Part shown: in pieces, positions 10,261-23,700 of the stretch
Numbering within the stretch: position 1 is the first letter of the stretch
Layout of the letters: each line of letters begins with the position of its first letter
From: Dromaius novaehollandiae
Taxonomy: Eukaryota; Chordata; Aves; Casuariiformes; Dromaiidae
Assembly: GCF_036370855.1 (NCBI RefSeq)
Contig: NC_088101.1
Span: 5,897,501 to 5,961,500, forward strand
Direction of reading: 5' to 3'
Length of the DNA stretch: 64,000 nt
Notes under the pieces: generated by a model
What the model was told of the DNA's origin: nothing
The model's input: the letters and a program-made list of their open reading frames with translations, nothing else
Database searches by the model: none
Position numbers and translations under genes: made by a program

Positions 10261-13200
10261 AGTGCATTGAACTGGCCGTCTGGCAAAAAAAAAAAAAAAA
10301 GGGAAAAAAAGCAGAAATTGGTGAGAGGGACTGATATAAAGTAATTTGAAGTTGCCCCTTTTTTTTGTAAAAATCCTTTTTGGGTAGTTGTTACTAACTC
10401 CAATACATAATGTTGCAGGAGTCTGGTTATCATGTTAAATTACACTCAAAACATCTCTCTATTTCTTATGAAATACCAACCTCCCAAGTCTGTATGAGTC
10501 AGCTGCTTCAAGTATGGAAGACTGTGGAAGTATGCATATCAGCACAAAAAAAAATTCAACATTCTAACCTTTAAATAGTCTAGATAAGACTTGTGTTGCA
10601 CTTCAGTGCAATACAAAAACCTCATGCTAAAATATATTGGTTTCTGCTTATGACAGATTTTCTGGAAATGAATTCTGTCTGTGCTCAGTCGAAAGGCTGG
10701 GAAACTTAGCCATAGGGCACTTACTAAAATAGGCAACTTCATATTAACTGCTCATACATGTATGAGGAGAGGTGGACGTTTTGAAATTGGTGCCTGCTGG
10801 TTACTGAATTTGAAACAATATTCTGTATGGGTAAAATCTTGATAACTGGTCAGACCTTTATAATGCACTGGTAAAGGGTGGAAGACTTGTTATTTAATCG
10901 TGCAGTTTTATGCTGACCAAAATAACCTGAGTATCCTGGGATTGCAAAGCTGTGCTTGAGTTCTAAACCTTCTGAATTAATGGCAATGAATACTAATCCA
11001 TTCTTCATCTACGTGTTCTGCCCTTGCAAGGCTGATGATTTTTTTTAATGCATTTCTCAAAATTTCAGAAGATATTTTTATAGTAGGTGTGTTATGGGTT
11101 CCAGCAAGTGGCTGTGAAGCAGGTGTCGAATGATTGCTGTTACTGAGATTCCAGGGTTCTCTCCCAAACAGGAGATTAATGCAGTTGCGATGTTAAAAGT
11201 GTGAGGAAAGCATCTGGGCATTTTTCTCCTCCTTCTGTTAGAAAGACCTTTGGGGGGTTTGGTGCACCATTTGATTCGCATAAAAATGCATCTCGATCAT
11301 ATTTATCTGGAGTATGTTTTCAATGCCATGATTAAAGCTGTATCAGGTTTTCTGTCAAGTTGATTTTACAGATGTTGTTATTACAAGGTAATATCCATGT
11401 CCTACCATCGGCTCCTTCCCACCCTGTCAAAGCTGAGGCTATAATCACGCGAGCTGATACCTGATTGCCTACTAGTAGGACTGTAAAGTCCCACTGAAAA
11501 CTATCAGTCTCTGTAACATCAGTTTTACAGGTATCCCCTCTTGCAGTATAAATCCTCTGCCTGGAGGGAAAAATGTGTGGAATTACCTGTTCAGGAGGCT
11601 TGAAGAAGGTTTTTCAAAATTCTTTGGCATTTCTCCAAAGATAAATATGTATCATTTAAGGGACTTTCTTGGCCACTGGGGGACCAGTTCTCTTCCTTCT
11701 GAAATCAATGGGAGTATGACTGAGCTCCAGATACTTTAAGTAACGTGTTGCCTACTATTAAGATTTTTTTTTAAGTATGCATTAGTGTATTGAATCAGAT
11801 ATTTATAACCATGTGAATTGTTTTTTACAGAGTGGCCTCGTGTGCATGTGGACCAGCTACTTTCTGATCCAACCATTACATGTTCTCTCTAATCTGTTTA
11901 GAAACAAATTTACCTGAAACCAAACCATACTTCACTCTTAGTTTGAACCCACCTGCACGCTACATGGCCACATGAAATCCAAATGCTATTTTCTGTTATG
12001 TCATTAACCATAACAAGAAAGGTTGGGTATGCGGGGGTGGGAACTAAGAGAATAATCTGGACTTAAGTTTGGATTCTAAAAGTAGTCAATTTGTTTTAAC
12101 AAAAAAAAAAAAAAGAAAAAAGAAAAAAAATATAAGCTTGCACCAAAGTCACCAAAGAACCTTTAGGAAAAATGTTACGGTTGTGACAGGAAGTAAGAAA
12201 GTTAATTTCACTGTTTTAGGTGATATCCCCTTTATGTAAAATCACATACAGCAGTTACTGCAAACAAGGATTTGGCTTAATGTCAAAACTACCATCCTTT
12301 TACGTGTAGATTGTTCTTTCAGGTACTTTTTAAACGATATCAGAGGTTTCTCATTCCACCACTTGAACTGCTAGTGGACCGTGATGGATCAGCTGGAGGT
12401 TATATGGGTCCTGGTTCATTTTGGCTTTTAGGGCTTTGGTCCCAATGTTTTTAGCAAGTCAAAAATGATATTAAAATAAATTGGTATCATATTGTTGGTA
12501 TGAAACCAGAGTTTAGCGAATGATTTGTTGATGCATAAGTTAGCATATCGCTGACTGCTGCTGCCCATCATAGTGCCTGGAGCAAAGAGTAACTTAGCAG
12601 AGATACCAACCAATGGGAGCTATGAATGTACAAACTTTTAACGCGTGCTTTCCCTTTCACGTTCCTATGTGGCATTCCTCCCCTATAAACTTGACATCTT
12701 CCAGTCAAAGCTAAATGTTTGCCTCAGTGAATAGTAAAAGCTCCTATGTTGGAATTTGCCTAAGTTACGCATATGTTGTGAGTGATCATGCATTCCATGT
12801 GTTCCTGTAGAGTTAGTGAAGAAAATATTTGCTACATGCAAGGTGATTAAAAAGGTATCTTTTCTTCACAGATTTAAAAAAAAAAAAAAAAGATGCAAAA
12901 TGGCTTTCACTATTGCTATCCGCTTGCCATTTTGACTAATGGGTAACTAAATGCAATCTGGCTGCATCTTAGTTAAACTGAGATCAGCATCTGCTTAAAC
13001 CATTTTTTAAAAATTCTTTTACTGTGTTCATTAATTGGCCTTCTAATTGCATTAGGTTATTGTAAATATGGCCCAGGAAATCAGCATCTGCTGGCTACTG
13101 GGTAGGGCTCAATTCTGGTCTGCAGGATTAACTAATGCATTTACTCTCCCCAAGCAGGTTGCACCTTAGTATCTGAAACTGGATCGAGATCTTCAAGTTA

Positions 13201-14700
13201 ATACCAATGGGTAAACTGCAAGTGAACGGGTTTCCACAGAAACGTAAAGCACTGATGTTTGCAAATGTTGTCATTTGAGGATAATAACAGACTAACTCAA
13301 AATGTAGCAATGCAAGATTATAATGGTTAGATTTGGAAACGGGTTCCTCATTATTTTTGGCAGTGCGTTTTCAACTTTTGAGGGCAGCAATAATGTAGGC
13401 TGCTTGTGAGCAGAAGGGCCCAGTGCAATGCTTAGGAATGCTGAATTCCTAATGCATTTTAAATTTTCATTCGTTCTGCCCTAAAACTGCCATGTCCCTT
13501 AAACTTGAGAAAACACAAGCTTATTTGCACTAGAAAGAACGGCCAAAAACAATTCTAGGACAGGGTGAAGAGCACCATTCTGAACCTCTTTTTCTCATGA
13601 GAGAATTTCATATTTAAGCCCTCACCTCTGTTGCAAAATTGTATGGTCCAGGCAGAAAGTCTGTCAGTTCAATAATAAAATCATAATGCACTTTATATTG
13701 TGTAAATAATAGGAGCACATTTCTGCTACTGGTCTGGTAGGGGGTGCTTCGGTAATGTAGTCTAAGAAAGAAGTTGTCTCCTGCATGCACATGTCTGTTA
13801 GAGATCTATTGTTGCTTGATCCAGTTCCATTCATACGTTAGAGAAGGACAGGCACTGTATTAAAATCCAACCAGATCACCAAGAGTCTGGTTTTTATTTT
13901 GAATTTTCAGAGCTGCTGAGCGTCCACAGCTCTGGACAGCCTTCACTGTCATTGTGGATTCTCAGGAATTCTGTACATCGGGCCCTGAATGTTTATGTTG
14001 AGATTTAAGCATATGCTTTTTACCTGTGATCTTGACAAAGCTGAGTTCAGTCACTCTGTGCTACTTGGCTTTCTCTGCTGTTGGCACAGAAGCTCTCGCA
14101 GGCCCTGGGAAGTTCATTGCGGGTGCAAGGGACTACGTGGGCTTCTCTTGCATTGCAAGGCAACAGTCGGTGTTGACTCCAGCCCATTTAGCGTAAACTT
14201 GCTTTCATGCTAAAGTACTATTACAGTAGAGCGCTCGGGAAGAGTCGGAAAGCTTTCTGCACTGGTGCAGCAAGGCTCACCCACAGGAGGTCCCAAAACC
14301 GGTGACCGTGTAGACTGTCCCACTTGACAAAATGCAAAAAAAGGTGACAAAACCTTGCAGAGAGGTCCAGCCCGGGCCCTGCTGAAGCCCTGGCCTTGCT
14401 CTGACGCCAGAGAGGGGCTTGCTTTCAAGCAGCGAAAGGTAAAAACACTGACCCATAGCCTGGGTGCATATTTCGGATACATCTCCATGATGCTTGTGGT
14501 GTACTTTACCTAGAAAGAAGCTGCGGTGGTATTGGTAATCTGCTCTTTGTCATAAATGTTTTATATATATTCAATATATAAAAATTCATATTTACATATA
14601 GGCATTAATATATTTATGTGTGTGCATATCGTACCCTGTAGTAGCTCATAGCGAAATAATCTATTTATCTAAAGAACACAGTCTAAAGATGGGGTGTAAA
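10261..14700 (+). other. Probable PURG 3' UTR and downstream DNA
   Basis: AT-rich, non-coding sequence directly after the PURG stop. Candidate poly(A) signals include ATTAAA at 11331-11336 and AATAAA at 13674-13679; the latter is followed by a GT-containing stretch. A-rich tracts occur at 10284-10310 and 12101-12131. The true 3' end cannot be fixed from sequence. Human PURG also has an alternative form with a distant 3' exon, so some of this could be intron. Confidence 0.45.
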
Positions 14701-17700
14701 AGGCAGTTTCTCCTACTACGAGTTTGGATAAACACGTTATTTCACTGAGAGCTGTTCGCATGGTGCTTATCATGGCCATTTTAAGATTTCTGCTTTTGAG
14801 TGCTTTCATCTGGTTTTCAGTGAAGGTGCAAGGGAAAAATAGCTGAAAAAAGGAAAATCACATACTTTGAGGCACTGTTCGGTTGAAGCAAGAGCTGTGC
14901 TTAACTGACAGCTGCATGTACTGCAGGCCGCATTTTAAAATCCCCTAACTCTGCAGACCTTTAGTACAATGTTCATAAAATCCCAAACATGCCGTTAATG
15001 TTACAAAACTAGCCTTTATGTAAAAAACCAGGCAATTACCAAAATCAGTGTTGGCATACTTTTTTTCTGCTACAGACATCTTAGTCTGATGATTGCATCA
15101 TTTTTCTTCCGTGGCCTATTTGAGTGACCTAAACTCATGGGGCAGAGAGTTGGTAGCAGTTTGGAAGCCTACTGCTCAGTGGACTTACAGCCCTTTTATG
15201 CAAAAGTGTAGTAATTTTTATAGCAGAGAAAGGTTTATTATTGTGTGTTTTTATTGTGGAGATCTTGCACCTTCTGGAAAATGAAGTAATAAGCAGATTT
15301 TAGCTCCATTGCATTCATACCTTTTTGCTGTTCGTACCGTACATATGTATGTATAATTTATACAATAATTCTTAAAGAAGAGTATATCTTCCATTTAATT
15401 TTCTATGCTGTTTCCTCCAAAATTAAAATGGCCTTTATTTTTAATTACTTATTTGTCGTGGTATTTAAAATTCACCTTTCCCCTCCTGCCACTCCATTCC
15501 CTTTTTATCCAAATAAGAGTGAAAATAGGGACTACACTTAACATATCATAACATATCATAAACTACTTCCATTTTAGTCCTCTTCATGGATGAATTCAGC
15601 AGAAATCTTGGAAAGATCACAATAACACAGCTAAGGATTTAGCAGTTTGTGTGGATGTATATGTAATAATGAATACGTCCAATATCTTGACAAACATTCC
15701 CATTTGCAAACACAAGTGAAGTTGTAGTCCAACAGGCTTTGCTGAAATAAATAATATTATTGGAGTTAATCCTAGCGACATGAACACTTAGATTGCAGCG
15801 CAAAGCCAGTCCGATGTATCTCGTGCTGCTTTACATCCAAATTTTCCCAGATATGCTGTCTTTTTTTTCCCCCATAGGTTTTGTGCATGTGGGAGAGAAA
15901 AGAGAGTGTGGCCATTCCATGAGATTTCCAAGTAGGAGCTGTCTGACATTAGGAAGCTCAGACACATGGCTTGTGCGCCCCGTCCCATCTGAGATTTCCC
16001 CCGGGGGAATGTGCGAGCCTGAAACATTTCGATAATTCCTCTGTAGGCTCCGACCTTAGGCCTCATCCTGCTGGGTGGGCACTTTGGCAACAGATTTAAG
16101 CCAGTCTCCTTTATGAGTGGATGCCGCAGTATCCACAAGTTATTTCTCAGTTGTTTTTCCATAGGTATGCCTATAGGGCATATTCTCTGTTCAGCGATGG
16201 CTGTATGTTATTTATAATATTAATGCTATCTGTAGTAGTCTCTTCGGTTGACCCCATTGTTCTTTTGTTTTTGTCTGGAGTCATTAAAATTTCTTTGCTT
16301 AATTGCAAAAACAAAAACAAGCAAGTTTGAGTATCTGGAGAAACCTAAGATTTATCTGTAACACTTTTTTGTTCTTTATAGTTGTGAAACTAGGGTTTTG
16401 TGAACTTTCTTCGTTTCCCTCTACATCCTAAGTGCTTGTAGTTTGTTATCTCTTAATCTGTCAGTGCTATGAAATCATAGCTGCCGATGTTGTTTATAGT
16501 AACTGTCTTGCCTCAAAACAGCTGAATTCTTTAGTGATCACAGGAAAAAGCCCCTGCCATGGGACAAGGTGCTTCTGGACTCAGGCATTTTGAAAAAGTT
16601 AAAGCCAGATCTTTTACCACTGTATCTCTTGAAAGTGTGCAGAAGATTTAATAGGCTGACACCAATTTTTAGTAAGTCATTTTGGTGCTAGCAGCTGTCA
16701 TTGTAATAGAATTGTTCTTCCTAATATTTTGTCACACCCATGTTCAGTTCCCCACCTGTATCACCATAAAGACAACAATATTTATTAAATCTAAATTCAA
16801 AAACTCCCCAGAGAGCAGTCTGTTCTGTGATAGGTATAGCTAACTTGAATGGTTTGCATGTAAATTGAACATAGCTGTAGTGGCATGCAAGACAAAACAC
16901 AAACAGTAGTGTAGCCAAAATAGTGTGTTTTCAGTGAAATTCCAGCTGATGAAATGTGGCAGATGAACAAATTGTAAGGTAGCTTTTCTTTGTGATGCTG
17001 AAAAGCATACCAAAAGCAGCTGTTTGGCCAGATTTCAGTGGGGCGGTTTTTCCCTCTGACTCTTCGAGCAATTCACAGTCCAAGTGACACATCTGTTTCA
17101 CAGGCCCAGCACAGTTCTTCCACGCCTGGCTGGAGAAGCTCGTCAGCCACAGCTACTAATAATAACAAAAGTACTTTCTTGTCTGGCTACACATCATGTT
17201 TGTGTTCTTCCGTAGAGAAATACTATTTTCTTTTTTTTAAGTAAATGAAAGTCATAGATGTCATAGTCAAAGATAGCATAAAAATTGGTTTTCCAAAAAT
17301 ATCAGGTTTTAGCACTTTGGTATGATTTTGGCTTTTCTGCAGTTAGTGCAATTGGATTGTTCCTTCCATGTGCTGAGGCATCATTTTAAACATAAACCCC
17401 AAGCCTCATGGGTCTTTTATTTATGTTAAATTCTGGACCTTTATACACTGGATTTCTTTTCTGGCCTTTTCCTGCTTCTTGTATGTGTTTTGTGTTTGTG
17501 TTGTACGCAGAGGTCCTGGCCTGGGGCACTCACTGGGGTGTCTGGGCACCACTCTGATAAGACTGTCATTAATGACACTCCGATTTCCCTTCCTCTTTGA
17601 CAGGCTACCTCTAAACACTTAAAGTGGCAAATGGGAATTGCTAACTCTTTAGAAAGTAGCCACTTTAAACTCTTTGCAGAAACATACTCTGTCTTTTAGA

Positions 17701-20700
17701 CATCTCAGACCTACCCTATACACTAGTAGTCAACAGGGAAGGATAACAGCTCCTGGGTGTTAGTTCTTGGTTAGAAATACTGCCAGTTAGATTGGTTCCT
17801 TAATCCATGTGGAGCAAATTTGTCCTGTAGGCAGAAAGACTTTGTGTCTAGGTGTTTATTAATCTTGGTAATTTACTATAGGTGGATTAATTTGAGAAAA
17901 ATATCACTCTTCATGTCAGTTGATTGAGGGCAGCTAAGGCTTTCTGCCCAACCTCACTAAGCACAGTGCTGATATAACATGTATGAATTTATATATGTAA
18001 GCACACAAATTAGCATAGAGGGGAGAGAGAAATATTTTATATATATATAAAAATAAATATATATACACAGGTATATATGTATGTATATATATATAAAATA
18101 GTAATCTTTTTCCTGTTTCCAATAGGTCCTTCACTTTGGATACTTAAATTTTTAAATGTTGTCTTTTCCATTTTCTACATCAGATATGTCCAACGTGCAA
18201 TATGAGCAGGGAGACAGATCTCATAAGCAATATCAGCCGAGTCTGCTATTAATGCTAAACCTTTACAAGTTAGTTCAATAGACTCTCCATCTGAAAATGG
18301 CAGAGAGGCTGCAGGGTAAAGGCACGGGTTAATCCCTGGCTCCTGTGGGTATCCTCATCTGGTCATATTTTTAGCGCACGCTGTTGGCAAGGCACAGCAG
18401 GGGAGTAAGAGCAGAGCGAAGTGCTTCCCTCTGAGGCAGAGGAAGGGAAAGGGAGCGGGGGGGAGAGAGCAGCAAGGGCACGACTCCTGCGCCGGGGAGC
18501 TGCGGGGCATGGCAACTGGTGTCTGTGATGCCAGGAATCCGTGGTGCCATTAGTACTGGAAGGTGTTTGCCCGCAGAACGGGGCAGAGCACCCGAATCCC
18601 AACCCCCCTTGCGGGGACCAGGTGCGGGTCTCCTGCTGCTTTGGGGCAAGTGTGTCCAGCAGTAGTGCACTGCTGCTGGGTGGTCGGCCAGTCCGAGATT
18701 CTGCAGTCCTGTGGGCCTGAAGCATTTAGTCTTGCCAAGTCAGGGCAATCAGGGCCAAGTCTATGCACATGATGGAAATACTGCTTTTCACTTTGCTTTT
18801 CGCAAGACTCAAGTAACTTCATGTTTACTTTGCTAGAGGAGACTTAGGCTTGCACAGGGTACGTGTGGTAGCTTACGGGAGCATACAAGAGTTGGTTGCC
18901 TGCTGAGTTTGCTCATGCATCTTGATTTATGCATGGTTTTGTGTGTTTTTCACAGGAGCCTTGCTCCACTTGCTGTTTTGCCTGCCTAATGCTCCAGGAA
19001 CTGTTTGGGACTATGTAATGGAGGACAACATTATCTGTAGATGTAATGTAGACATTATCTGTAGGGCGGCTGCTCTTTTTCTGTTGCAGAAGAGGAAAGG
19101 TGTGGCAAAAGCTGGAGGGGATTAGAGGGAAATGGCCCCTAGTGAAAGCAGCTTTCAAGAAACAAATTCTGTGCCTGGCTTTGCAAAAGGGTTTGTGTCA
19201 TTGTTAACAAGACACTTTGCAGATGATCGCCCCATGTATAGCCTGATTTTTTTTCTGGACACCAGTGTTGGTACTCCAAAGAAGTGATCAGTGTTAATGG
19301 CTGTTGAAAACTGTGCTTTCAAAAAGCAAAGTGCTGTATAATTGCAAGTACTGTGGAAAATCTGTCGGCATCTCAAGCCAGGCCCTCCTGATAATGGAGA
19401 CTGCATAATTTTGCCTTTATTCTGCCTGTGCCTATGTTCCCTGCTGATCAGATGGGGCAACTGATACTTCCCTACCTCAAAGGGGTATGATAAAGATAAG
19501 TTCATTTGGGTTTGGAGTTTGAGAGATGATCTGGTACTGATCAATACTGATAACCTCCAAAAGCAAAGCAAGAAGAATTTCAGTGAGGAACATACTGAGT
19601 AGATATTCATGCAGTGTTTGGAAGGTAGACATAGAATAAGCTTGCACTGTGCACAAGATGGTGAATGAAAAAGAAACCTGTATGCTGGAGAAGGGAAAAT
19701 TGTAAGAGATAGTGTAATTAAACTCTCTATGCATATGTCCAAAGGTCGGAATTAAGGTTACTCAGACAGTCCTTAATTCTGGCACTTCCTGACTTGATTG
19801 CTTGGTTTTACAGCTTTTTTTTCTCCGCTGTTTTGTATGAAACTACACTGGCATGTTGTCTTCTCGCAAAAAAATGCTGGGTCGTTAAACAGTTTTGATT
19901 TGCTGGTGTTGAGCAGAGCCTCTCCTTTGCCTCAGACTTCCCTTGTCTTCCACAAGACCATGAGAAGTCCAAGGACAAGGAGGATGAGAGGATGTTTTAT
20001 ATGATGTATTAAAATAGTGCTGGCAGGGCTGTCAGCTGTGTTCCCCCATACAAAGGTCAGACTGGCTAAGCCAGACCATTCCTCACCCTGGTTTCCAACC
20101 CAGCTGGCACTCAGCAGTCTGCAAAAAGTTAAAAGAAAGTAATTCAGTTGACACTAAACTTAAATTTGCTATCTGATGGTCCTTACCTATAATAGTATAT
20201 TTCAGGGTCTACACAGCAAAGACCATCTATATGACAATTGGTCAAATCAGCTTTTCAAGATCTCCAGTGATGGATATTCAGAGCCTACTATAGATAATTT
20301 TCCTCCTATCGAACCCATATTTCGCTTGCTACCATCTAAGTCTGTTGCTTTTAGTCTTTCGGGCATGTTCTGTGAGAGGAGATCTGGAAACAGGTTGTTG
20401 CCTTCCTTGTTGCAGCGTTTTTACATAATTGAAGACTGTAGTCAAGTCTCTCCTGCATCCTTTCCTAAACAAATACAAAGCCTTCCACCAAGGGTAGTTT
20501 TTAGCCCTCATCTAGTTCTTGTTGCTTAATCTGCACTCTTTCCGATCAGTCCATCTCTTTCTTGAATCCAAAACTGGGAGAAGTACCTTCACTGCCATCT
20601 TACCAGCTTTGAGCAGAAGGACTGCAAACACTACAAGGGCTTGTACACCCAAAATGCTGGGTTTTTGTGACAGCACCTTGTTGACTCATGCACAGTTTGT

Positions 20701-23700
20701 AACTGTGTCTTCCCAGGTCTTTTTGGTAGAACTGCTACCAAAACAGGCATTTCTCACTCCATATCCATACAGAGGCTTTTATTCAGCTTTAGCACAGAAG
20801 CTTGCATTTATCCTGAGCGAGTTGCAGCTTATCATTTTCCAGATAGATCTTGACAAGCTCAAGAAACAATCTCAGTTCTAATCCCACCCCTCTCTGTGCT
20901 TCCAGTCCTGCCCAGGTATGTGCCATCGGCAAGGTAAATCATTCTTACCCATTATCAAATCATTGGGTCAGACAGGGAAGAGTGCAGCACCCAGGGCAGA
21001 CCTCTTCAGCACCTCGCTTGATGCATCCTACCAGATCAACTGTGATACTAATTAAAAAGACTAATTACAGAAATCATAACCACTTTCTCTGTGAGGCTGT
21101 GATTTTTTCCAACTGCTGGCTTTTGGTTTTCCCTGCTTTTCCCAAGTAGGCCATACAGAAATACTATAGAATACTATAAAAATACCACAGTACAAATTTT
21201 ACACAAAACTTTGTGATATACATCTTTTTTGTAAGGCAGCAGAACACAGTCTAACATTTATGCCTCTGCTTATCTCTAAATAGGACATAGAAGAATAGCC
21301 CATCAACAGGCATTCTCATAAATATTAAAGTTTTTTTATTGACATTCCCTCCACCATCTTCACAATATTTATGATTTATATGGATTGTTTCAGAGGTCAT
21401 GCCCTTGCTATCTGTAGGCTCTCCTTTTTAGGCATCCACAGTCTTGGGTTAACCATGAGTGTCTGATGTGGAGAAAAAATGTGTTACTGTAAATTAGCCT
21501 TTCCAAATCCTGGTAAGGTAGAAACTGGCCATGATCTAACTGGCAAAAGAAATGATATTGGATGAACTATGATGTTCAAGGTGTGAGAGTTTCCTGTAGT
21601 ATAAACAGGATATCTGTTTAAGCACAAACATAAAGAATGCATCTAGTGATCATGTAAGCCCCATGTGTCAATTTATTTTGAAGTATAGGTTTTCCCTTGT
21701 ATCCCCAAATCTTCAAGGATTGTTACATCAAGATATAAAAATTATTTTCATCATGCAGTAATTTAAATAGTCAATGAAAATACTTGCATGAACTTTATTA
21801 GTGCTAATTATGTTTTTGTCTAAATTGGCATTCATCTGTGCTCTTTCTGCCACCTTTTTTCCTCTCCTGCCATCTCCATTTGTGTTTGCATTGTCTTTCC
21901 CTCCTCATGTTACTTCTGTGTCTTTGATTTTTGGTGGCATCATTTCTGCATTGCTCCCAGTTGTTTCATACAAGTTGGGATCTTGAAGTAAAACTGGACG
22001 GCTCTCAGATTTCAGTTTTCTGATGGAGAAGGTATGACTGTCAGTTTTCTAGTTTTTTGCCTGTCAAGAGTTTTTAAAACCTCGCTACAAGTCATCTTAT
22101 GTTCTCAAGAATGACAGTCTGCAACTATTTTAAATAGGGAATGGAAACACATTGTTCTTAGTGGGTAAAATCCTGGCTTTTTGGAAGTCAGCAAGACTCT
22201 AAACGTTGATGTTCACTCACATCTTCTACCTGAGCTGTTCCTGCTTCCTCCAGATAAGTTTTAGGCACATCTTGTTATTTCCTGGATGGGGAGCTACATG
22301 TTACACTGTATAGTGAGTGTTTCGCATATCATGTCATAACATAGCTGTATCACCACCTCTTTCCAAGCTGTGCTGCAAGCAGTGCCCATCCAGTGATGCG
22401 AGGTAACTGACTGAAGAGCTCTCAGTTTGTGTTTTTTTTCCAAGTCTCAGAAGCTTCAGCTGTGTGGAAAGTTAATTGGATTTTCCTTAGTAACATTTTT
22501 ATTGCAAGGTGATCCAACAGTTTTGTGTAGATATAACTATAAAGAAGTTCCTTCTATTCTATGCAGGTTCTCACCTGGCTCTAATCACTTGACATATATA
22601 TCTGAGCGCCTTCCAGAAGTGCGGTTAAACGTATGACTGACATCTGTCACACAGCAGGTGTTCTTTCTTTCATTCTCTTCCTAGGGGGAATACTGAATCT
22701 GCCAGTGTAGTCCTGGTATTTTTAACATAAATTAATTATCCATGCTGTTCGCCATTAATGTCATGAAGGGTGAGCTGCAGCACAATTCGTGCAAGCAGTG
22801 GCAGACCCCGATGACTTCCCATCACAGGAGCAGACCAGATGGCTGGTTCCTAGGTGGCCACATTTGGCTTTGGCACTCAAGGCTTTCACTATGGAGAGAT
22901 TTCCTGCTGAAACTTGAACCAGCTCAAAACTATGGGAGAGGGCAGTTTGGGGGGTTGTTCACATGATGATACTTTAGATATCTGATGTGAGTGCCCCCAG
23001 TCACCTTTCCAAGGCACCTAAATCATATGTGCTTAATCAGCCTTTCTCAGTAGCCCCCAAAGTCTCCATAAGACTGACGTGGTTTACTAGAAATAGCTTT
23101 GGCAGCTGGGCTCTGCCCAATTCTTCCCTGCGTTCGGTGTCCCGGGCTCAGCGAAGCCTGAGGTCTCTCTCTAAACAGTTACTACCTGATGTAAAAAAAT
23201 CATCTCTTCTCCCGAAAGCTTAGAGGGGAGGTATAAGGCCAGAGGCAGCACAGAGGCTCGGATGAAGGGGAAGTAATAAAGCAGGACTGGCTTGCAGGTT
23301 GGGCTGTGGTCTCGGCATGTGCCACAGGCTAGTGCTGAATCTTTTGCAGTATTTTTGTTTTGTTTTATTAATGAGGGACTTGAAGGAGAACAGTTTTGTG
23401 GCTGGTTTTGGAGACTCCTCCCAAGCATGAGGAACAGTTCTCTGAAAAAGGTAGTACCAACAAGCAGGGTTTGGCACATTAGTCTGCTCAGAAGTGGGAA
23501 ACAGCCTGTTGCTGTCAAATGGGAGAAGGTACAGGATGGGAATTAGGAAGGACTTGAAAATGAAGATTAGTGACTTTCGATGTGCCAGAGGAAGCTTTTT
23601 CTTCTGATTGTCACGACAGTCAAGGCACCCAAAGATCAACTTTGAGCAGTTTCCAATGGCGTGACGCCATTTTCAGATAACAGGTCTGGGCAGAGCCCCC

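Noticed and set aside
19155-19742. 195-codon minus-strand open frame
   Set aside because: Ser/Leu/Cys-rich with no recognisable domain, splice context or promoter; probably chance in AT-rich DNA.
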